Below, piece after piece: positions 57,464-64,000 of a stretch of DNA of 64,000 nt. How positions within the stretch are numbered: the stretch's first letter is position 1; each line of letters opens with the position of its first letter. The DNA lies in contig NZ_QPEQ01000001.1 of assembly GCF_009455625.1 (NCBI RefSeq), positions 1,364,001-1,428,000 of the forward strand, given 5' to 3'. The notes under the pieces are model-generated. The model had not been told where the DNA came from. It saw only the letters and a list, made by a program, of their open reading frames with translations, and searched no databases. This DNA comes from Paraburkholderia bonniea (lineage in GTDB: Bacteria; Pseudomonadota; Gammaproteobacteria; Burkholderiales; Burkholderiaceae). The position numbers were made by a program, and so were the translations under genes.

Positions 57464-58900
57464 GTGACTCCATTTGCTGACTCCCCCGCTGACCGCCTCA
57501 TCACTGAGGCGCTTGGCGTAGCGCTTGCCGCGCTGCCTGCTTCAGCCAGAATTGCGCTTGCCTTCAGTGGCGGGGTTGATTCGTCGGTGTTGCTGGACGC
57601 GGCGGTTCGAGTGGCAGGTGCTGCGCGCTGCGTTGCGCTGCATATCCATCATGGCTTAAGTCCAAACGCGGATGAATGGCTGGCCCATTGCGCGGCGTTC
57701 GCACAGGCGCGTGGCGTGACGTTTGCTGCAAGCCGCGTCGAGGTGCCGCGCATAGCTGGCGAAAGTCTTGAGGCGATGGCGCGTGAGGTCCGTTATCGGG
57801 CGCTTGATGCGCTGTGCCAGACGCATCAGGCCGACGCGTTATGGCTCGGCCAGCACGCAGATGACCAGGCTGAAACGGTGTTGCTGCAGTTGCTGCGCGG
57901 CAGTGGTCTGGCTGGGCTCGCGGGCATGGCGGCTGAGCGCTTGCCAGATGATGCCGCGGCATCAGTTGTGCGGATGCGGCCTGTACTGCACGTGCTGCGG
58001 GCGCAGCTGGAGCAGTACGCTGCGGGCTGGAATTTGCGCTGGATCGAAGATGAATCTAATGCTGATACGCGTTATGCACGGAATGCATTGCGTCACGAGG
58101 TTGTGCCTGTGTTGACGGTGCATTTCCCCGGGTTCCGGGATGCGCTGGCGCGCACGGCAGCGCATGCCGCGACCGCGCAAGGCTTGCTTGAGGCGCTGGC
58201 GCAGATTGACCTGCAGGCGGTTGCACAGGATGAGCGCACGTTGTCGCATGAAGCCTTGTTGATGCTCGACGATGACCGTGCACTCAATCTCTTACGTTAC
58301 TGGATTCGCACGTGCGGGCTGCCGGCACCTTCCACGGTTCGTTTGAAGGACGCGTGGCGTCAGTTACGCACGGCTCGGGAGGGGCACCATCTCCGTATCG
58401 ATCACGCGGGCCAGGCGTTGCGTAGCTATCGCGGCAAGCTCTATTGGGAAGCGGGTGACAGCGCCGAAGCCGCCGACGAAACCGCGTTGCTCGAGCGTGC
58501 CGTGAGTGAGCTTGTGTGGCAGGGCGAGTCGATCTGGCATTTGCCGCAATGGCGCGGCACTTTTATCTTTTCGGACACATCGGCTGGTGACCCGCATGCG
58601 GTGCCACTGGCGCTGCTGGAGCACGCGGTTCTGACGGTTCGCTCACGGCGTGGCGGAGAGCGGTTGCGACGTGAGCGCTCGGGGCCAGGCCGCACGCTCA
58701 AAAATCTTTTCCAGGAACAAGGCGTGCCCGCATGGAAGCGGGACGTTCCGCTGCTGTTCGTGGGCGATGAGCTGTTGTTCGTGCCGTTGCTTGGTGTGAA
58801 CCAGGCCGCATGGACGGCCTTTGACGTTGAGCATGGCGCAATTGCAATTGATGGACGCTATTTGCGGATCGAGTGGCGTGAAGATTTGCTGCTTGCCTGA
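57464..58900 (+). CDS. tilS: tRNA(Ile)-lysidine synthase
   Basis: ATP-dependent ligase converting the wobble cytidine of tRNA-Ile (CAU) to lysidine. The PP-loop SGGVDSS is near residue 35, then LHIHHGLSPNADEW and WLGQHADDQAETVLLQLLRGSG. The C-terminal substrate-binding domains follow, ending with LFQEQGVPAWKRDVPLLFVGDELLFVP. GTG 57464 puts the start where the family usually begins (about 35 residues before the PP-loop). The frame is open back to TTG 57335, which overlaps the accA stop (TTGA), and GTG 57353 is another option; translational coupling with accA would favour the longer form. Confidence 0.92.
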   Translation: MTPFADSPADRLITEALGVALAALPASARIALAFSGGVDSSVLLDAAVRVAGAARCVALHIHHGLSPNADEWLAHCAAFAQARGVTFAASRVEVPRIAGESLEAMAREVRYRALDALCQTHQADALWLGQHADDQAETVLLQLLRGSGLAGLAGMAAERLPDDAAASVVRMRPVLHVLRAQLEQYAAGWNLRWIEDESNADTRYARNALRHEVVPVLTVHFPGFRDALARTAAHAATAQGLLEALAQIDLQAVAQDERTLSHEALLMLDDDRALNLLRYWIRTCGLPAPSTVRLKDAWRQLRTAREGHHLRIDHAGQALRSYRGKLYWEAGDSAEAADETALLERAVSELVWQGESIWHLPQWRGTFIFSDTSAGDPHAVPLALLEHAVLTVRSRRGGERLRRERSGPGRTLKNLFQEQGVPAWKRDVPLLFVGDELLFVPLLGVNQAAWTAFDVEHGAIAIDGRYLRIEWREDLLLA

Positions 58901-59319
58901 CGAGTTGACCCAAGTCCTCTCCCGAAATCACGTCAGTATTGCGCCCGGCCTTTATCCCTACACGGTTTGCGGCTTGTCTTTTATGTTTCGATCGGGTACG
59001 TTTACCCGTTTGTCCGGCTCGCTTTGGTGCGTTGTGGGTGATTGATACTGATACGGCTGGCTCGCATCTAGCGCAGTTTTAAGCCGCATTTCTCGATTGC
59101 CAGCGTGCAGGCAGTGCAGGGGGTACAGGCACATAGCCTCTGAAGGCGCGCTGATAGTGCTGTAGGTTAGTGCGGCAATTCACGAGTCAGTCTGCTTGCG
59201 TTGCATGGGTGTTCCGGCATTTTTTTCAGCGTTTTCAGGTGCCATTTTGGGTGGCAGGCACACATTCCTTTCCGGCGCGGTAGCGCGGTTTTTCCTCCAG
59301 TTTCCAGTTCAGAACGACA
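58901..59319. other. 419-base gap before lysC
   Basis: No gene or known riboswitch is recognised. Short frames on both strands lack support. It presumably carries the lysC promoter and leader; I see no consensus element that I would mark. Confidence 0.5.
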
Positions 59320-60570
59320 ATGGCACTCATCGTACATAAATACGGCGGTACTTCGATGGGCTCGGTCGAGCGCATCAAAAATGTCGCAAAGCGCGTCGCC
59401 AAATGGCACAAGGCGGGTCACAAGATGGTCGTGGTTCCATCGGCGATGTCCGGTGAAACCAATCGTTTGCTGGGCCTTGCCAGAGAAATTTCGCCGCAGC
59501 CCAGCCCACGCGAGCTTGACATGATTGCTGCAACGGGCGAGCAGGTGAGCGTCGGATTGCTGGCGATCGCGTTGCAGGAAGCTGGTGTGGATGCAGTCAG
59601 CTACGCGGGCTGGCAAGTGCCGGTGAAGACCGATAGCGCCTTTACCAAGGCACGTATTAGCGACATTGATGGCGAGCGCGTGTTGCGCGACCTCGATGCA
59701 GGCAAGGTGGTGGTGATTACCGGCTTTCAGGGGATTGATCCCGATGGCCACATCACCACGCTTGGCCGGGGCGGCTCCGATACCTCGGCAGTTGCGGTGG
59801 CGGCGGCGTTGAAGGCGCAAGAGTGTCTGATCTATACCGATGTCGACGGGGTTTATACAACCGACCCGCGAGTGGTGGAAGAAGCGCGCAGACTGGACCG
59901 TGTGACCTTCGAAGAAATGCTGGAAATGGCCAGCCTCGGGTCGAAGGTTTTACAGATTCGCTCGGTTGAATTCGCTGGCAAGTATCAGGTCAAGACACGC
60001 GTGCTTTCCAGTCTGACCGACCCATTGATCCCGCTTGAGACGGAAATGACCTCGGGCACCCTGATTACTTTTGAAGAAGACGAGACCATGGAAAAGGCAG
60101 TTATCTCGGGCATTGCATTTCAACGCGATGAGGCTCGTATCGCCGTGATGGGTGTGCCGGACAAGCCAGGCATTGCGTATCAGATCCTGGGCCCGGTGGC
60201 CGATGCGAATATCGACGTCGACATGATTATCCAGAACCAGAGCGTGGAGGGTAAAACCGCTTTCACGTTCACGGTGGGCCGTGGCGATTATCAGCGGGCG
60301 ATGGATATTCTGACGGGCCAGGTGAAGTCCCACGTCCAGGCTGAGCAGGTGCTCGGCGACCCAAAGGTATCGAAAGTTTCGGTGGTGGGTGTGGGCATGC
60401 GCTCGCATGTCGGCATTGCTAGCACGATGTTTCGCACGCTGTCGGAAGAGGGCATCAATATCCAGATGATCTCGACCTCTGAAATCAAGATATCGGTGCT
60501 GATCGACGAGAAATACACCGAGCTTGCCGTGCGCGCGCTACACAAGGCATTTGATCTGGACCACTCGTAA
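59320..60570 (+). CDS. lysC: aspartate kinase
   Basis: Phosphorylates aspartate, the first step to lysine, threonine, methionine and diaminopimelate. The catalytic domain opens with IVHKYGGTSMGS and has GFQGIDPDGHITTLGRGGSDTSAV. Two C-terminal ACT domains (from about residue 265: VISGIAFQRDEARIAVMG and KVSVVGVGMRSHVGIAS) bind the inhibitor lysine and/or threonine. Length 416 fits the monofunctional alpha2-beta2 type found in Burkholderia and Corynebacterium. An internal start giving a separate beta subunit near the ACT domains is possible. Confidence 0.97.
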   Translation: MALIVHKYGGTSMGSVERIKNVAKRVAKWHKAGHKMVVVPSAMSGETNRLLGLAREISPQPSPRELDMIAATGEQVSVGLLAIALQEAGVDAVSYAGWQVPVKTDSAFTKARISDIDGERVLRDLDAGKVVVITGFQGIDPDGHITTLGRGGSDTSAVAVAAALKAQECLIYTDVDGVYTTDPRVVEEARRLDRVTFEEMLEMASLGSKVLQIRSVEFAGKYQVKTRVLSSLTDPLIPLETEMTSGTLITFEEDETMEKAVISGIAFQRDEARIAVMGVPDKPGIAYQILGPVADANIDVDMIIQNQSVEGKTAFTFTVGRGDYQRAMDILTGQVKSHVQAEQVLGDPKVSKVSVVGVGMRSHVGIASTMFRTLSEEGINIQMISTSEIKISVLIDEKYTELAVRALHKAFDLDHS

Positions 60571-60678
60571 CGCGGCTGCGGGCGGGCGGTTTCGGTGAAA
60601 GTGTAGGTGGCGGATTCATGAGCACATCCCCCGCGCAGTCACCGAATGCTTTGCGAGATAAAAAGTGCATCGCAAAAA

Positions 60679-60707
60679 TTGACCTTGGCTCGCTAACCCG
60701 CTATGAT
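60679..60707 (+). promoter_or_regulatory. sigma-70 promoter of tRNA-Ser
   Basis: TTGACC (60679-60684), 17 bases, then TATGAT (60702-60707). This is the best-matched promoter in the window, with a predicted start near 60714, about 36 bases before the tRNA. Confidence 0.85.
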
Positions 60708-60749
60708 CTTGGCTTCGTCGCACTGACTCCCTGTGCGAGCGAAAGTTTG

Positions 60750-60843
60750 GGAGACGTGGCCGAGAGGTCGAAGGCACTCCCCTGCTAAGGGAGCATCTGG
60801 GCCAAAACCTGGATCGAGGGTTCGAATCCCTCCGTCTCCGCCA
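60750..60843 (+). tRNA. tRNA-Ser (anticodon GCT)
   Basis: Class II tRNA of 94 bases including encoded CCA. The acceptor stem GGAGACG pairs with CGTCTCC. The D region is TGGCCGAGAGGTCGAAGGC; the anticodon stem CTCCC/GGGAG encloses loop CTGCTAA with anticodon GCT at 60784-60786. A long variable arm and TTCGAAT T-loop follow. It reads AGC/AGT serine codons. A consensus promoter precedes and a strong terminator follows, so it is a single-gene unit. Confidence 0.97.
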
Positions 60844-60854
60844 GAAGTGGTGGC

Positions 60855-60897
60855 AAACCCCCGCAAGTTTTAGGACTTGCGGGGGTTTTGTTTTTTT
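60855..60897 (+). terminator. terminator after tRNA-Ser
   Basis: A perfect 14-bp stem (60855-60868 with 60875-60888), CCCCCGCAAGT core, 6-base loop, then TTGTTTTTTT. Confidence 0.93.
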
Positions 60898-61308
60898 GCG
60901 GGGCAAAAACAAGCGTGTCATTGGGCTAGCTGCTCCATCCTTTGCTGGTCGCAACGCATTTCAAATGCGGCTGCAAAGACGGCGAAGGTTAAAACCGCGA
61001 TGCCTCAAAAATGGAATGGGCCGCTTAGGGAAACCAGTGTCTGCCCGGAGAGTTCTCCCGGCTATCTCAGCGAAGCAGTAGGAAGGCAGGAGCACGCATT
61101 GGTGGTGCTGCAAAGCGGCGCTGGGCGGTCCGCTGGTTGCTCTTCAGTCAGTTTGATGTGCGTAGAAACCAATGCTTAGTGATTCTGGGACCGGGCCCCC
61201 AGTCGATACAAGTGGGCCGATGATACTGACAGGCTCCCTTCGTTGCTTCGGCTTTCCGCCAGGACATCAAGCAGCGCAAGCCTTAAAAACATTCTCATCA
61301 CTCTCCAC
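60898..61308. other. 411-base gap between tRNA-Ser and the RND gene
   Basis: No supported gene. Frames such as 60877-61179 (plus) overlap the terminator, have no ribosome binding site and match nothing I know. tRNA-Ser genes are frequent island insertion sites, but I see no integrase or repeated tRNA end here. Confidence 0.45.
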
Positions 61309-64000
61309 TTAAGCCCCACGCCCTTTGCGCCGCTCTCCCCAAACCCGCAACCGGTCCATATACAAATAAACAACCGGCGTCGTATACAGCGTCAGCATTT
61401 GGCTAACAATCAGTCCACCGACAATCGCAATGCCCAGCGGGGCGCGTAGTTCAGCGCCTTCACCACGGCCAAACGCGAGCGGTAATGCACCCAGTAACGC
61501 CGCCGCGGTGGTCATCATGATCGGCCGGAACCGCAGTAAGCAGGCCTGATGGATGGCATCACGCGAGGACATCCCCTTGCGCGATGCGGCAATGGCAAAG
61601 TCGACCATCATGATCGCGTTCTTCTTCACGATGCCGATCAGTAAAATCACGCCGATCAGCGCAATGATGCTGAACTCGGTGCGAAACAGCAGCAGCGCCA
61701 GCAGTGCGCCAACGCCCGCTGATGGCAGCGTCGACAGAATCGTCAGCGGATGGATGTAGCTCTCGTAAAGCATCCCCAGCACGATATACACCGCTGCCAG
61801 TGCAGCAAGAATCAGCAGTGGCTGGTTCGCCAGCGCACTCTGAAACGCTTGAGCGGTGCCCTGGAAGCTGCCATGAATGGTTCCGGGTACGCCAATTTGC
61901 GCCATGGTTTCGTTGATCGCCGCCGTGGCTTCGGACAGCGAGCGGCCCGGTGGCAGGTTGAATGAAATCGTCGAGGCGACAAACTGGCTTTGGTGGTTCA
62001 CCGCTAGCGGGGTGTTGCCTGGCCCAAAGCTGGCGATGGCCGAGAGCGGAATCATGCCTTCTTTCGCAGTCGAGACCGCTGAGCCGGATGAGGCGCTCGA
62101 TTTGCCGCTGGCCGCGATCGCATTGGTCGCCTGATTGCGTGCGGCATCGCCGGCGATGCTGGCCGCACTGGTGGCGGTGGTGCCGCCTGTGCCGCCGGTT
62201 GCGGCCTGGGCTGGCCCGGCGCTCACGGTGCCTGCGGTGGCGTTGGTGAGTTGCGCGCCGCTAGCGTTGCCGCCCGAGGTGCTGATGTAAATCTGCTTGA
62301 GCATCTCGGGGCTTTGCCAATACTTGGGCGCGACTTCCATCACGACGTGGTACTGGTTTAGCGGGTTGTAAATGGTCGATACCTGGCGCTGGCCAAATGC
62401 GTCATACAAGGTGTTGTCGATCTGTGAGGGCGTGATGCCAAAGCGGGCGGCGGTGGCCCGGTCAATGGTCACCATGGCTTCAAGGCCGCCTTGCTGCTGG
62501 TCGGAATTGACATCGGCTAGTTCGGACCGTGCCTGTAGCGCTTCCGTGAGTTTCGGCCCCCATTTGTAGAGGTCAGCGCTTGAGTCAGCCAATAGCGTGA
62601 ACTGATATTGCGCGTTCGATTGCCGCCCGCCGACGCGGATATCCTGCACCGCTTGCAAGAAGGTTCTCGCGCCCGCGACATCGGCCAGCGGCGCGCGTAA
62701 TGCCTGGATGACCTGATCAGCCGAGAGCGTGCGTTCGCGCTTGGACTTGAGCACGACAAACATGAAGCCGGAGTTGGTCTGCCGTCCGCCGGTGAAGCCC
62801 ACGACGCTTTCCACCGCTGGATTAGCCTGGACGATGCGCATCATGTCGGCGAACTTCACTTTCATCGCCTGAAACGAGGTGCTCTGGTCAGCCTGGATGC
62901 CGCCCACCAGACGCCCGGTGTCCTGCTGCGGGAAAAACCCTTTTGGCACGATGACGTACAGCCAGAGATTGAGCCCGATGGTCGCCAGCAACGTGATGAG
63001 CACCAGGCGCGGATGGCGCAGGGCCCAGCCCAGCGTGTGTTCATAGCCACGCTGCAGACGGTTGAAGCCGCGTTCGAGCCAGCGTCCGAAACGTCCTTCG
63101 TCACGTTGCTGGTGGGCTTCCGGCAGCAAGCGCGAGCACATCATCGGGGTCAGCGTGAGCGACACCAGTAGCGATACGCCGATCGCCAGCGAGAGTGTCA
63201 GCGCGAATTCGCGGAAGAGCCGTCCGACGATGCCGCCCATCAACAGGATCGGCAGAAATACCGCCACCAGCGAGAGACTGATCGAGAGCACGGTGAAGCC
63301 GACTTCACGTGCGCCCAGAATCGACGCGCGCATGCGCGGCACGCCGTTCTCGATATGGCGCGAGATGTTCTCCAGCACCACGATGGCGTCGTCCACCACG
63401 AAGCCGGTGGCAATCGTGAGCGCCATTAGCGAGAGGTTGTCAATCGAAAAACCCAGCAGGTACATCGCACCGAAGGTGCCGATGATCGAGATCGGCACGG
63501 CCACGCTGGGAATCAGCGTGGCGCGCCAGTTGCGCAGGAATAGGAACACCACCATCACCACCAGGGCCACGGCGATGATGAGTGTGTGCTCGGTGTCTTT
63601 CAGCGAGGCGCGGATGGTGGTCGAGCGGTCAGCGGTGGGAGTGACTTCGACGTCGGCGGGCAGCGATGCGCGCAATTGCGGCAGCATGCTTTTGACGCGG
63701 TCGATGGTTTCGATGATGTTCGCGCCTGGCTGGCGGTACAGGATCACCAGCACCGAACGCTTGCCGTTCATCAGGCCTAGATTGCGCAGGTCTTCTACTG
63801 AATCGACGACTTCGGCGACATCCGAGAGCCGCACGGCCGCGCCGTTGCGGTAGGCGATCACCAGATCACGGTATTGCGCTGCGTGGCTGGCCTGGTCGTT
63901 GGTGTAAATCTGCACCCGGTTCGGGCCGAACTCGATTGCGCCTTTGGGGCTATTGGCATTGGCCGCCGCTAGCGCCGCGCGCACATCTTCGAGACCGATG
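61309..64000 (-). CDS. RND efflux permease, MdtB/MdtC-like, N-terminus beyond window
   Basis: Inner-membrane drug/proton antiporter of the HAE1 RND family; pumps substrates through a periplasmic adaptor and an outer-membrane channel. The 897 visible codons cover most of the usual ~1050. Membrane segments include [18 protein letters not shown] and the proton-relay region [19 protein letters not shown] (the DD pair). [50 protein letters not shown] is typical of MdtB/C, here noted by position near the C-terminus. An unusual Gly/Ala/Ser/Thr-rich stretch of about 70 residues lies in the second periplasmic loop (around 62030-62270). The frame is open to the window end. Confidence 0.93.
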   Translation of the reverse strand, partial: IGLEDVRAALAAANANSPKGAIEFGPNRVQIYTNDQASHAAQYRDLVIAYRNGAAVRLSDVAEVVDSVEDLRNLGLMNGKRSVLVILYRQPGANIIETIDRVKSMLPQLRASLPADVEVTPTADRSTTIRASLKDTEHTLIIAVALVVMVVFLFLRNWRATLIPSVAVPISIIGTFGAMYLLGFSIDNLSLMALTIATGFVVDDAIVVLENISRHIENGVPRMRASILGAREVGFTVLSISLSLVAVFLPILLMGGIVGRLFREFALTLSLAIGVSLLVSLTLTPMMCSRLLPEAHQQRDEGRFGRWLERGFNRLQRGYEHTLGWALRHPRLVLITLLATIGLNLWLYVIVPKGFFPQQDTGRLVGGIQADQSTSFQAMKVKFADMMRIVQANPAVESVVGFTGGRQTNSGFMFVVLKSKRERTLSADQVIQALRAPLADVAGARTFLQAVQDIRVGGRQSNAQYQFTLLADSSADLYKWGPKLTEALQARSELADVNSDQQQGGLEAMVTIDRATAARFGITPSQIDNTLYDAFGQRQVSTIYNPLNQYHVVMEVAPKYWQSPEMLKQIYISTSGGNASGAQLTNATAGTVSAGPAQAATGGTGGTTATSAASIAGDAARNQATNAIAASGKSSASSGSAVSTAKEGMIPLSAIASFGPGNTPLAVNHQSQFVASTISFNLPPGRSLSEATAAINETMAQIGVPGTIHGSFQGTAQAFQSALANQPLLILAALAAVYIVLGMLYESYIHPLTILSTLPSAGVGALLALLLFRTEFSIIALIGVILLIGIVKKNAIMMVDFAIAASRKGMSSRDAIHQACLLRFRPIMMTTAAALLGALPLAFGRGEGAELRAPLGIAIVGGLIVSQMLTLYTTPVVYLYMDRLRVWGERRKGRGA

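Noticed and set aside
58901..59319. Lysine riboswitch before lysC
   Set aside because: No conserved L-box core elements were recognised, and the class is rare in beta-proteobacteria.
60877..61179. 100-codon plus frame after tRNA-Ser
   Set aside because: Starts inside the tRNA terminator hairpin and matches nothing recognisable.
60750..61308. Genomic island attached to tRNA-Ser
   Set aside because: No integrase and no second copy of the tRNA 3' end found in the window; the following gene is a chromosomal-type RND permease.

Overview
The window reads as a chromosome segment of a beta-proteobacterium of the family Burkholderiaceae (Burkholderia in the broad sense). The reasons are the GC-rich codon use, 400-residue TrpS, HisZ (the catalytically dead HisS paralogue used with short-form HisG), the joined ndk-rlmN-rodZ-ispG-hisS-bamB-der and hfq-hflX-hflK-hflC-purA blocks, and many -10 elements of the type TACAAT/TAGAAT close to start codons. 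The species cannot be fixed from the sequence alone.

Layout. 1-8.1 kb (+): alpha/beta hydrolase, PHP-domain phosphoesterase (YciV/RNase AM type), YciO-type protein, site-2 protease, trpS, methyltransferase, dapA, bamC, metallo-beta-lactamase-fold hydrolase. A strong bidirectional terminator follows, then a BI-1 family membrane protein on the minus strand. 9.2-25.9 kb (+): a long housekeeping run (ndk, rlmN, rodZ, ispG, hisS, yfgM-like, bamB, der, hfq, hflX, hflK, hflC, DUF2065, hisZ, purA, phosphoribosyltransferase) serving RNA modification, cell shape, isoprenoid synthesis, outer-membrane assembly, ribosome assembly, proteolysis control and nucleotide/histidine synthesis. 26-40.8 kb: kup, tex, a repetitive periplasmic coiled-coil protein, a DUF465 protein, a DinG/YoaA-type helicase, an Ala-rich lipoprotein, a RoxA-type oxygenase divergent from an SlyD-type FKBP, a degenerate metallophosphoesterase-like protein and mutS.

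40.8-48.7 kb is different. Between mutS and suhB lies an accessory segment of about 8 kb with three markedly AT-rich genes, poor ribosome binding sites and stretches of decayed sequence. One gene (43719-44804) carries a recognisable F-box followed by leucine-rich-repeat-like segments. Its AT-rich neighbour (41603-43111) looks like an irregular LRR solenoid protein, and a third (47991-48512) is a small two-segment membrane protein of unknown role. The first two look like eukaryote-directed effector candidates of the F-box/LRR type (compare Ralstonia GALA/RipG proteins and Agrobacterium VirF). A P-loop kinase-like gene and a secreted lipoprotein esterase with a proline-rich spacer lie among them. 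This is the most novel part of the window.

48.7-64 kb returns to core genes: suhB, trmJ, lpxH, two cyclophilins, a TPR protein, cysS, a 3-methyladenine glycosylase with a histone-H1-like tail, accA, tilS, lysC, tRNA-Ser(GCT) with a clear promoter and terminator, and the 3' part of an RND efflux permease running off the window. Secondary points: a TrpS with a predicted iron-sulfur cysteine motif, absence of pilF between rlmN and rodZ, and a very tight divergent promoter for the RoxA/FKBP pair.
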